DNA from: Vicia villosa | Taxonomy: Eukaryota > Streptophyta > Magnoliopsida > Fabales > Fabaceae | Direction: 5' to 3' | Assembly (NCBI RefSeq): GCF_029867415.1 | Contig: NW_026705911.1 | Location: forward strand, 248,001-312,000 | Length of the DNA stretch: 64,000 nucleotides | Shown here: in pieces, positions 48,401-59,753 of the stretch | Layout: each line of letters begins with the position of its first letter | Numbering within the stretch: position 1 is the first letter of the stretch | The notes under the pieces: generated by a model | Seen by the model: only the letters and a program-made list of their open reading frames with translations | Databases searched by the model: none | Told to the model about the DNA's origin: nothing | Translations under genes and position numbers: made by a program

Positions 48401-50454
48401 CTTTGAATAAGATTCGAACCTTTGTAATGTACCTGTCAGATAATATTCACTTGGTAACAATGTCAGTTTTATGCAATGTTTATGATGTATGTAATGAATG
48501 AGATGGAGTTCTCAAAAATGAATGGGACGCTTTGTATGTTATGTATGAATTATAACCGCATGCAATGTATGAATATGCATGTGATGTATATGATGTATGG
48601 CTATGATTTATGTTACTCGAAGCATCTTGATTGAGAAGATAAATCTCTATGCCATTGTGAGTTTGATGTTTTGATCTTTTCTTGGAGATGCTCAGCTGGG
48701 GATTTATGATTTCTGCTTGGGGATATGATCTTGTGAAATCGGAGCTGTGGGAAGGCATGGATGCCTTGAACATTGCCCCCAGTATTATAGTAACTACCAT
48801 TCCTGGATTTGATTAGGACACACCGCTGAGTATTGATCAAGATGTCAAACTGGACTTGCATAGATTTGCCCCCGCTAGTAGAGATTTTGATAAGATTCGC
48901 CTTGCGAGGACTTTATGAGACGTGTAGTATGGGCGACATGCCCCTAGTAATCAGTATGATGCCCCAGATTGGGAGGTAGCTTCATATCTACTTGGATGCG
49001 TGCCCCTGATTGCTGATATTTCCTGAGAGATTTTTGAAACCTGCCCTGATTGCCCCAGATTGATTGGGCAAAGCGAGCCATGCCCCTTGTATACGTAGGA
49101 GACATTGCTTCTCAGAGTAATTTTGTCTGTCGGGATAACTTTCAGTCATTAGTTGTACCCTGTGCAAATTCTTTCTGTTGCTAACATTTGAAATTATGTA
49201 GCAGAATATGTTTAATAATGAATTCATGAGATGCAATGCATATGTTTGTTTTGAGTTTTTTGAAAAACATTAAAACAAGAGAGGTAAAAGCGTGATATTT
49301 GTAAAAACATGCTATTTTTGTAGAAGCGAAATATCGACACAGCATTTTAGTAAACCTTTAGGAGTCGGGATACCTTTTTGGTGACAGGATGCTTTTGAAC
49401 TAACCATGCTTCAATTAGGACTTTTATGGGTTGTAACGTGGCTTGGTTCACGGTTTAAGAAACAAAAGATAAAGGCTCAAAGTTTATTTGTACCCACCCC
49501 TCTTCGTGATGATCTTCAGTCCTAAGCTCAGTTAATTCAACTTATGCATTCAGGTTCCAAGAGACTTTTGGATTTGCACCTTTGATAATAATGATAGTTC
49601 ACAAGCACAGAGAACTTTTGAGAAGGCAGTCACTTCTTCCTTTTGGTAGTCACAACATTGTGTTGTTCTGGAATTTATTGACTTCTCTTTTTTCTTTTTT
49701 TTTTGATTTCCCTAACTTTTGCCCGAACTGTCTATTTTGGGCTTACAGTCAGCGGGATGCCTTGATTTTTGCCTAAGTCTTCTTTTTGATTTTTTTGAAT
49801 TAGCAGGCTTTTCTTTGTATGTATGTTTTTCATCATCATTTTTTTTTAAAGATATTGACTGCCTTACTTAGTGATTGATGAACCATCATTGGCTTTTGAT
49901 TGACATCTCCAACACTTCTTTGATGTGTGCGGATGAACGCTTGTGATTGAAACCTTTGTCGAAAGGTGTGCTAAATGATTCTCTTAAAAATAGAATGCAC
50001 AGACAAATTAACTGAGAACTACCCTGCCCCAGGTTATGATCAAGGGTTTTAATTAGTACAAGAAAGAAACTTCTACTTCTTAGGCTCAAAGGGGTTGACG
50101 AGGGATTAACATCCTTATATCTCCACTGTTTAGGAATTGAAACAATGCATGTACATCGTCAACATGGTCCGTTCAAAAGCATACTGTATGAGGTTGCGGT
50201 ATCGTTTTCGTCATCCTCCCTTAAAAGGCTTACAACTTAGCAGGAGTTGAATATCACAAAACATATGCAAAGTAAAGACATAATTTAAAATGAGTGATAG
50301 CGAAATAATTAATTCAAGGCAAGCATATGCAATGCACTGATGATGATTATTAAAATAGATAATGTCTATCATGAGTCGAATGTTTAAACGAACAGAAAAG
50401 AAATTGCAAATGAAAGTAGGACTAATGATCCAAAAAGTGCATCCTTCTAGACGT

Positions 50455-50760
50455 CGATCAGTATTGTCATGACTAGGCGTGGGAGCGGTAATCACCACAA
50501 GAGTCTCAGGAGGATTGAACTCGACTTCAACAGCATCGATCATGTCTTGGATCTTTTTCTTCTGTGTTAACAATTATTAGTGTCATGTCTAGGACTGTTG
50601 GAATGGTACGCGCACCTCGCATTGAGTTTATAGCCAAGAGTGGAGGTGTTAGAATTCTTAGGAGGGTCCCTCAGAATAGTCAATTCGAACTTCAACCGAT
50701 GTTGTAATGCGTGAGACAATGACATATTAATCTTGGTGAATTGACGCTTAGGTGCATCTA
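50455..50760 (-). pseudogene. Gag remnant (zinc-knuckle region), frameshifted
   Basis: Minus strand translation gives QFTKINMSLSHALQHRLKFE, then ILRDPPKNSNTSTLGYK and CAYHSNSPRHDTNNC. After a frame change it gives KKIQDMIDAVEVEFNPPE. These align with the Ogre gag at 12950-13200 in this window (NMPISQALQHLLKAN, LKDPPKNVNTSSPSYR, KNKIQDMIDAGEIEFDPPE). The second zinc-binding Cys is Ser, and stops and a frameshift lie between the parts. It shows that this non-autonomous family came from an Ogre-type coding element by deletion. Confidence 0.85.
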
Positions 50761-50789
50761 GCTTGCGTCGTTGTTATGGAACTGGTGTA

Positions 50790-51150
50790 AAGATTCAGAG
50801 TATCCGGGGTTCGAGCTTCCGGAATGTGTATCTGATAAGAATGTTTCAGAATGTCCCGGGTTCGAGCTTCCGGAATGTATATCTGATTAGAATGTTTCAG
50901 AAGTCTGGGGGTTAAGCTTCCAAAATGTTCGTTTGATTGGAACCTTCAGAATGTCCGGGGTTCGAGCTTCCGGAATGTACATCTGATTGGAATGTTTCAG
51001 AAGTCTGGGGGTCAAGCTTCCAGAATGTTCATCTGATTGGAACTTTCAGAATGTCCGGAGTTCGAGCTTCCGGAATGTATATCTGATGTAAGTGTTTTCA
51101 GAATGTCTGGAGGGATATGCTTTCCAGAATGTATATCTGACAGAGATTGA
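50790..51150 (-). repeat. CAGAATGTCCGGGGTTCGAGCT-type repeats
   Basis: About seven imperfect units of 55-65 bases, each with CAGAATG, a G-rich core, GAGCTTCCGGAATGT and CTGATTGGAA. It lies between the gag remnant and the leader. Confidence 0.88.
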
Positions 51151-52306
51151 TTTGTTGATGGTATTTTTCTGACCAGTTGGTCGACTTGAAAGGAAAAGTT
51201 AGTTTTATGTGATGTTATGAATGCAAATGCAATCTTTTCAAGGATCTTTAGGAATTTAGTTAGCAACAATAGAAAATGATTTGGTCGCATCTTCGTTTGA
51301 AGAACTCTGTTTTTTGGATGTTCTTCTTTGGGAATCAAGTTCACCATATCTAGTGGGTCATAGCCTCTGATTCGGGATACTTCTGAATTTTCAAGTACAT
51401 GACTACAAGAAGATAAATCCTCTTGCCCCTTGATAGGTACTGAGTCTCAGAGTCGGAAGGCATGCGGCCAGAGGAAAATAAATCCTCTTGCCCCTTGATA
51501 GGAATTCAGTCTTTGATAAGGGCACCTGAAATTGTGCGCCCTAGATTCCTAAGATCCTTGAAAGGGTTAGTTAATCATGTTATGCTTATGATGTCATGAT
51601 GTCATGATGTCATAATCTTATGCGAATGAAGTTCATTTGGCATAGTGTGAGATAGTAAGGACAAATAAGTCCTTAAAACCTGCAAGGAAGCGAAGGTTAG
51701 TAGCAAACGCAAACAAGTCACACAATTTTTGGCTTAAGGCTTGTATGGAGTCTGATCAGGTGTCTTTCCCAAGGGTATTTCTATGGATAAAGAGATTTCA
51801 GCAACGGGTTCTACCAAGTGACCCAGAATTGTCAGCCCCCTCTAAAGCACCCTTGAACATGGAACATGCATACCACGCAATGATACTTTAGGAAGAAACC
51901 TATCAGAGCTGTAGTATCGGGTAGCGACCATAACATGGGATGCACCAAGAATAGCCCTCCCACTACGTTCCTAAAAGTCAGGATGGGTTAAAGGTGACTC
52001 AAGGTCCTTGAGCTCCGACGCACCCAAAGATACATGCGTAAACCTCTCTCATGCAAAAGAGGTACACAATAACTAGTGGAGGCCTAACTCAAGCGCGGAC
52101 TTCATTTTGACCAACCCCAAGCATGCACAAGGGGGGTCTCCATGACTATGCCGCTCCTAATCTTAATTGTTCTTGAATCCGGGAATAGGATTCGTCCTTC
52201 AATTTTCCCAAAACAGCCCTGAAAAATAAAACAAGCAAAGCAAACAATAGAAAACATTTAAGTGAATCCTAAACTTTTAAGGTAACCCCTCTTTTAAATC
52301 GAAAAA
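51151..52306 (-). other. Leader of the two-LTR element, no gene seen
   Basis: Non-coding sequence between the repeat array and the PBS, with short GATGTCAT repeats near 51590-51612. Confidence 0.6.
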
Positions 52307-52324
52307 TCCCCAACAGAGTCGCCA
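52307..52324 (-). promoter_or_regulatory. Primer-binding site of the two-LTR element
   Basis: Minus strand TGGCGACTCTGTTGGGGA after the spacer GAAC, one base different from the site at 9535. Confidence 0.87.
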
Positions 52325-52328
52325 GTTC

Positions 52329-55300
52329 TGTAATACGGTGAACTAACTTTATTTGAAATGTGCGGATAGCCAGAGTCGCCACCGACTTTTATTTTATCCA
52401 ATTGGAAAGGCAAAAAGAACAGGAAAGACCTTTGAAAGATTTTGAGTTCGGGGGTAGGTTATACAAAGGGAAGGTGTAAGGCACCCTTTGCATCCATGGT
52501 TATCCATGGGCTCTTAATTGCTTAGCTCACTTGTTTGTTTGAATTGTTTGAAAAGTGTAGTGTGTGAATAGTAAAAAGATTTCGTTAAGGACTTTAGCTT
52601 GTAAATAAGTGTAGCCTTGTTTGAAAGTTTTTTGAAAAGGAGGTGTGAAAAGCATTTGAATTTGGTTGAGTATGAATATGAGCAAGCAATTAAGAACTAC
52701 CTACCCTAAGATTTGTCTTTCGTGTTCTTTAAGTCTTTCGGGCGAAAGGGTCTATCCATACCATGAGAAGGCAGGAAGTATTTCAATTGGATGCGCGGGT
52801 CATCAAAGGGTCATTGAGAATAATCGTTCTCCATAAGACTGTCCCTACGATGAAGAGGGCAGGTTGTCTAAGGGAAGGACATTATAGTCATTAGGCAACA
52901 GTAAGGATACCTTAGCAATAGAAGGGACTATCATCATTTATCGAGTCAACATCGAGGGACGAGATCATTTTATTAGTAGGCCACTCGAAGGGACTATGAT
53001 CTTTTATTCCGAGGGTCTATGATGATTTTGAATTTGTAGGCAGCAAGCTAAGGTATCCCTACGCTCGGAGGGACTTGACTATTTGATCAAAATCGAAGGC
53101 AACAAGCAACAAGGCAACATAGAGGTTACCCCAAAAGAGTGCGTGGGTGCAGCAATCACGTGATTATATTCAAATATTTATCTTATAATTAGTTATTCTA
53201 ATTCAGTTTAAGACTTGCACTCCCTAAAATTACTAACCACAACAATTAATATTAATAGTGATAATGGGGGAAGGGAAATTGCAACCAGCGGAGGAGAGGG
53301 GAATTGAAACCAGCGGGATAAAAATAATATTATAGATCTAACACAAGTAATAATCAAGACCAGGGTTTAGGTTTACCGATATTTAAAGATTTGGCAATTG
53401 GCAAACCCTGAAAAAAAAGTGGGAAGAATAGCAAACAAAAATAGGGTGAGTGCATTATCGGTTCGGAGGCAAACAAAGCTAACCCTAAAAAATAAAAAGA
53501 TAAAGAAATTAAGACAAATAAATAAATAGGCACTTAGCTTTGAATTTGATCTGATATGGTTGGCAGTAAGGGGTAGCCTCGAGATTAACCCTGAAAAGGC
53601 AAAAAGGCAGACAGAAAAAGGCGTGAGTGTATGTAAATTCTTTTAAATTGGGAGGGTAAAATAAATGATTAAAAGAATAAAAGGAAAATAATATTATATT
53701 AAATATAAAAGAAAAGAAAAGGAAATAATAAAGGAAGTTTAATCGGGACTTAGCTTTGTGAGGGGCGTGGCGCGTAGTCGGAGGAAAAATCCTGTTGTTA
53801 ATCCAGACAATTGGGCACAAAGAAGAAAAATGGAAAATTTTCAGTGTAGGAATGATTCTCATAAACCCTGATTAGGGCACAAGTTAACCATGGTTAATAA
53901 AATAAATAAACACCAAATTAATTATTAGTTATTTAAAGTAAACCCTGTTTTAATTAAGCAAAATAAAATGATAAAATAGAATCAGAAACTTAGCTGTTTC
54001 GATCTGGCAAGGCACGTGGCTGAAGAATTCTGATAAATCCTGAAAGTTGGGCGCCAAGAAGAGAAACGTTAGTGCATTAACTGATCGAAACCCAGATTTA
54101 TCGGCGTAAATCAGGGTTAGAAACCATTAAATAATTTAAAAAAGATTTAAATAATGCCCAAAGTCGAAGGTTCGATTTAATATACCAATTAAATAATTAT
54201 TGGATTAAATCCTAATTATTTAATCGATTAAAAGTATTTATGAAAAAGAATTGAATTTTAAATAAGTAGTAAAAACAAATATTAGTAACATTGTAAAAAA
54301 TCGAACTTTCGATAAAATAAATAATTGTGATTTGAAAATAATAAGGTTTGTCATTTAAATAAAAGTTACAAATAATAATTATAAAAAAGAAATAAGAAAA
54401 TAAAGGTAAAAATATTGATGTAATTAAGATAGAATAATAATAAAAAAAATAAAAATAAATTAGATAGAGAGACTTAGCTGATCCTGTGTGGTGAAAGCTT
54501 GATGGTGTACGGTGTGCCTGCAGCATCTAGCACGCTGGATCTGGAGAGAGGATAATCTGAAGGCCATAAACCGAGAGTATATGGTAGGCTTCCACTGACG
54601 GCCCACATAGGATCTGCAAGGTTAATTTACTGGAAAAAAATATGTCTGAGACGAGGATCGAACCCTCGCCTCTTGCTTGACCGCTGAAATGTCATTCCAA
54701 CTCAACCACACGTTGTTAGTTATATAAAGAATGCGCGTTATGGAATATATAAAATAAAAAAGAACGCAACACCAAAACGCGCGCCAGATTCAAATTGGCC
54801 AGTGAGATCATGCCACACCATCATCTTCAACCTGGGCACTGGTTTTATTAACTACGGATTGCTAGGATTTAGCTACGAATTTTTGGCAACTAAATAACCT
54901 GCAAACATCAGAACTTCATACAAGCAACCAAAATTTACTCATCACGAACTCCATTGTACCTGTAATTGAAATCAATTCGTCCTATACCCGCAAAGCCCCA
55001 ATTTAAAGACCTCTAAACCTAATCATGGCATATCACGTTGCAAGCAAACACTGACTAAATTAAACAATCATGAACATTCAGAGCATCATAGGAAACAAAT
55101 TTATGCAACCCGAATGAACTTATGCATCGCGAATCAACAAAATCGAATTCCAAAATTTGAAGAACAAACCGTGAGGGCGATGGGGTTGATTTTGTGCGTT
55201 CGGAGTGATGGTAACGATACAGTCACGTACAGAAACCTCGAGGGAATGGAATGCGACGCTTTGCAGTGCCTGAAACGCCCTAGAATTCGATCCGCCACCC

Positions 55301-56542
55301 TCTCTTTTCTTCAAGGTTTTTTGTGAGTTTTGGGAGATTTTTGAAACTGCAAATCCTTGCCAAAACCGAATCCTTTTCTTCTGAACACGTTTGGGCATTT
55401 ATAGGGATGCATTAGGGTACAAAAATTGGATTAAATCTTTGCCATTGATATAATTGAGAAATTTCTAAATTTGGTCCATTTGAATTCCAATCTCTCTCCA
55501 ATTTTCTTTGATTTGATTTAAACTTTATTATGGCATGAAATATTTGATAGAAATAAATCAAAACCAATCTCTCACTATTTTTACTATTTATTTAATTTAT
55601 ATTGACTTTTAAGTAATTTAAATTCCAATATAAAATAAATAATAATAATAAAAGTAAAAGAAAATGTTGTTGGGTCGTGGTTGAGCTTAAGATAGAGATT
55701 AGATAAAAGGAAAATAGGCCCATTTGGGAATATTTGGAGTTTTGGACCCTTTCTCTTTATACATGCCCTTGGAAATAGGTGAACTTGTACACCTTGCCAT
55801 TTCCTCATACTTCAATATTTTTCCAAGTTCTTGGACTTTTTAGAAACCTTGAAGAGACCTCTAACCAGTGTTTTTGGTCTCATGTCAAAATGATTTTCCA
55901 TTCTCCTTGTGTGTTCTTTTGAAAAAAATGTCTTTTGGTTGACTTTTGAAAAGGACCTATAATGTTTTGGTCCATATCTCTCAAATGAAGCATTTTTAGA
56001 CTTGGCATGTGAGAGACAAATTTGTAGAGGATTCAATTTCCTTCAAAATGAGCTATGGATGGAAAATTTCTGATGTTCCATGTAGGAGTTATGGCTGGTA
56101 AAAGTTCAGTTGACTTTCTCCTATGAAAACCCTAATTTAGAAACTTTTTGATTTATTGATTTCTGATCTATCCTTGATGAACCATGATCAATTCTTGATC
56201 AATTGGTGAATGATACTTCAAAATAAGGATGTTGACAAAAAATCAGGAGTTTTGATTGTACTTTGACCACAGTTGACTTTTAGGTTAACTTAGACGACTG
56301 TTGACTTCCTGAACAATTGAGTGATCAGTCTTTCGAATTGAGCCCTGAATTTTGTTATGGAAGTAGTTTGGAATATCATAGACCATATGAAATGTATTAG
56401 AGCTTTTGATCCATTGATTTCCTTAGAACAACGAAAACCCTAGTTTCTTGAACCTTTGTTTAGGAGAGCGTGTCTTAGAGCTTTGTGTATTGATTTGAAT
56501 TTGCACAGGAGAAATAATATGGGCAAATTTTGGGGTATGACA
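52329..56542 (-). repeat. 5' LTR of the two-LTR element
   Basis: Same ends and layout as 43441-47684. TATA at 55397-55403, tRNA-like boxes at 54655-54708 with the same 33-base gap. About 40 bases present in the left LTR near 46050-46080 are missing here. Confidence 0.92.
54655..54708 (-). other. tRNA-like A and B boxes in the 5' LTR U5
   Basis: Both boxes are intact (A 54708-54697, B 54663-54655), identical in pattern to the copy at 45768-45821. Confidence 0.65.
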
Positions 56543-56547
56543 TGAAC

Positions 56548-56636
56548 CTTTGAGTAGGAGAGAGTGACTTGAGTTTAACCATTGAGCCTTGAACCCTTGA
56601 AGATGAAATGAGACGGGCAAATTTTGGGGTATGACA
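56548..56636 (-). repeat. LTR A of the array, terminal 89 bases
   Basis: Matches 33988-34074 of LTR B and ends GGGGTATGACA on the plus strand, followed by TSD CTTAG. Confidence 0.88.
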
Positions 56637-56641
56637 CTTAG

Positions 56642-56987
56642 AACTTAAGAGAAATATCACAGTTGTGATTATAGCTTAATAAGAAGCATTGTAATACTCT
56701 TGTAAGAATTTGTTGTACATTTATTTGTAAAAGGTTCCTAGAGTGATCAAGGTGTGATCAGAATACTCTAGAAGACTTAGAAGGTATCTAAGTGGAAAAC
56801 CATTGTAATCAAGGTTGATTAGTGGATTAAATCCTCAGGCGAGGTAAATCACTCTAAGGGGGTGGACTGGAGTAGTTTCGTTAACAACGAACCAAGATAA
56901 AAATCATTGTGCAATTGTTTTTATCTTAAGAGTTTTTAAAGTCACACTTATTCAAACCCCCCCTTCTAAGTGTTTTTCTATCCTTCA
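56642..56987 (+). repeat. Sirevirus 3' LTR, segment 4 of 4, to the LTR end
   Basis: This resumes after the right TSD CTTAG (56637-56641) and runs to the terminal CA at 56987. It contains the typical U5 end with a C7 run inside a 7-bp stem (ACACTTA 56944-56950, TAAGTGT 56967-56973). The outer TSD cannot be checked because the 5' LTR lies outside the window. Confidence 0.78.
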
Positions 56988-59731
56988 CTTTTGTCTTCAT
57001 AGTCATTTTTGCAAAGTGAAGTCTTCATCATGAAAGTAATTATGTATTGCCAGAACACATTACTATCATCCAGATCAAAACCTGCCCATTCTAATCCACA
57101 TTATGCCTGAACTGTCACTTTAGACAATAATGTTGCTTTTTCAAACTTCTAATGTATATTCCCAGTCCTTCTTCCAGGAAATACGTACCTTGTGATGTTA
57201 GTACCACTTAAGACACAAGTTCATTTTAACTCAAACAAACTCTGACTATCCATAGAGATGACACTTTCTCTATAGAGGACTTGGAACACAAGAAACAATT
57301 TGTGTCCACGACTTGAAACAAGACTCTTTATTCTTTACCAAACAGTTGCAAAGAATGACCTCAAACTTAACAATGCCTGGACACTACTCTTAAACCCTAT
57401 GATTGACTTAAATAGACAACCATAACCTAGACTCTAGACACTTCTCATATTCGAAAGAAGAACATGAGGGACTTAAACAAGACTCAACCAAAACGAAAAG
57501 ACTCGATAAACCTGAGCAATTTAAACAACATACCTGGACTTTAACCAATGTCTTCATCAAGAAATGTTATTTGAGAACGAACTGCACCAGGCAGACTTGT
57601 GCATAGGTTGGATCATGCACTTAGATCAGAACAAGTGATACACACCATCAATTCATGTCGTCAGATGATAATGCAAAGAATATTCTTTGCTGGTCTTTGA
57701 GAATAAACATGATTTAAGTTATGTTCCGAGGTTTTTGTGTGACTTTGTTCTTCTTTCTTCAAGATTAGTCTTTGAAAAGACTTTGTAAATGGATAGAAGC
57801 AAAAAACACTGTCTTTGCTGATCTTCGTACTCTTTTACTTACCCTGAGATATACAACTTTTAGGGCATCTTTGATGTTTGTCCTTGAAGTTCCCTTCATT
57901 TGGAATTGTCACAGTTTCCAAGTTTAGAAACCTCAGTTTGCTTGCTACGCAAGATTCAGATTGCCACACTCTGTAACTTGAAATAGAAGAAACTATGATT
58001 GTATAACCATAAATTGATCTTCAATATACACGTCTGAGTTGTTTTATACAGATCTTGTAAATATCCAGCTTCCATCAAGATATTTAACAAAATCAGTATG
58101 CCACATCAGAGACTCTTGCCCTCTTCTTTGATGTGTGAAGATAATTGAGAACTCATGGTTAGAAGAACTTCTTCTCAGTTCAGTATCCAGGTTCTAAACC
58201 TAATAAGTACTAAGTCTCCCGTCAAAGTACTTACCAGCTTTTCAGTTAGAATTTGCTACTCACACTAGGTCATTCTGAATGATTACCTCTTCACATTTAT
58301 ACTTTCTGTTCTTGGCAAATAAATAAAATAACTAAAGATCTTGAGATGTTGTAACATCAGATATGACATCATCCTTCATGGTTCTTGGTTAACATCTTTA
58401 ATGTCAAATTGACAACACTCAGGTTAGTAACAGAATAATCCAATTATCAGCAATATCCAGATACATCAAGGGATAAAGTAGCCAGCATCTTAATAACCTT
58501 TTTTTTCAGACTTTTATTCTGATTTTGAGATGAAGGATGCCATAGTCTGTACCTATAGAGGAGATTCCCTCAGCTAGGTTTCTGGAACTGACTTAGTCAT
58601 AGCATGACACTGAATTAGTCAGATCCATCTGACTTCCTTGATTTCAAACAACACTACCCTTTCTGGATAACAACTAGGGCAATATACATTCTTAACCATA
58701 TTTCACTGTGATAGAGACACATTATTCAGCTCCAACAACTGCTCTATGGTTATGAATACTTATCTGGTTTCGTTGATCTGAGGAAACTCACAGATATAGG
58801 CTCTTCATAAGTATAACACAAAGGATTATAAAGCAATACCTTCATGAGTTTTCTTAGTGGAACTGAGCACATGTTAATCGTATCCTGATTAACTTAGCCA
58901 GATGTCTCCTCTTCCAGACCAGGAGTAGGTTCCAAACCAATGTTTTCACACTACATTAGTTTAGCACCAGAACATCTGTTCTTCTGCTGGTAGCTTTATA
59001 CCAGTTCTTAATGTCCTAACATCTAGTAGAACATTTGTCCTCCTTCTAGGAACACTTCAACCTTGAAGATTTCAAGGTACACATTTGCAGATAATTATGA
59101 ATATCATTGATCAGTTGATATTCATTAGCTCTAATAAACCATGTCATTGTGAGTGGACTTGAGAGGATACTCAAGTATCTTTGACACTTTAATTATAGCT
59201 GACAATACCTGCCATACATTTTGTTGACTATACACAACCCTAGGGTTTCTCAGAGACTATGCAGCGGAAAATAGTCATACCTCAACAGAATTCACACAAT
59301 GCTTACTTTAAGTGTTAGTAGTAAGCATGACAACTACAGATTGATTGCTGCTCAACCTTGAACAATGCTTATTTCTGCACCAAGCAACTAACTAGACCTA
59401 ACCAAAATCCTGACCTGAAAAACTCCCAAAAATATAGAGATTACCTTATCAATATCTTCACTCCCGCATGAAGGTTTTGAAACGGTTCTCCTCTATCCAT
59501 ATATAACGGTCGAATTAGTTCTGAAATTCAAGTTCTTCACTCCCGCATGAAGTCTTTGGATTTAGCACTCCTTGTTCCAACAACACAGCTCTTAGGTCAG
59601 GTAGGTCTAATCATATAGGTCCACCCTCCACTTCAAGGGACCATACAATATGAACATTCTTTGTTCAAACACTCTTCTACTTTTACCACAACCAGAATTT
59701 ATCCCTTATGGATCTCATCCAGAAACAGATA
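56988..59731 (-). other. Internal region of a copia-like element, non-coding
   Basis: Lies between the Sirevirus LTR end and the PBS of the minus-strand LTR at 59754. No frame of useful length or copia motif on either strand. It could be a non-coding leader, a large non-autonomous element, or a decayed body. CACTCCCGCATGAAG occurs twice (about 59460 and 59537). Confidence 0.5.
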
Positions 59732-59751
59732 GGATGCCTGCCCTGATACCA
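59732..59751 (-). promoter_or_regulatory. Primer-binding site, initiator-Met type
   Basis: Minus strand TGGTATCAGGGCAGGCATCC, two bases from the LTR end. It differs by one base from the usual TGGTATCAGAGC start of plant copia PBS. Confidence 0.8.
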
Positions 59752-59753
59752 AT

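Larger units (their letters stand above)
43441..56542 (-). mobile_element. Two-LTR non-autonomous Tat/Ogre-like element, 13.1 kb
   Basis: LTRs at 43441-47684 and 52329-56542 (4244 and 4214 bp, visibly very similar), PBS and PPT in place, perfect TSD TGAAC (43436-43440, 56543-56547). The internal region is 4.6 kb and non-coding except for a gag remnant. It inserted into LTR A of the array close to the LTR start. High LTR similarity suggests a fairly young insertion. Confidence 0.93.
19983..56636 (-). mobile_element. Tandem three-LTR array of a non-coding Tat/Ogre-like retrotransposon
   Basis: On the minus strand this reads TGTCATACCCC ... GGTTGCTACA, with TSD CTTAG on both sides (19978-19982, 56637-56641). 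Along the plus strand: LTR C (19983-27329, interrupted), internal copy 1 (27330-31213), LTR B (31214-34074), internal copy 2 (34075-40664), LTR A (40665-43440 plus 56548-56636). LTR-to-LTR distance B to A is 9451. No gag or pol is detectable, but PBS and PPT are present: a non-autonomous family. One TSD around three LTRs points to unequal recombination after insertion or a multimeric insert. Confidence 0.88.

Noticed and set aside
56988..59731. A host gene with introns
   Set aside because: No frame over about 60 codons with a recognisable motif on either strand, and the PBS-LTR at its right end makes it element sequence.
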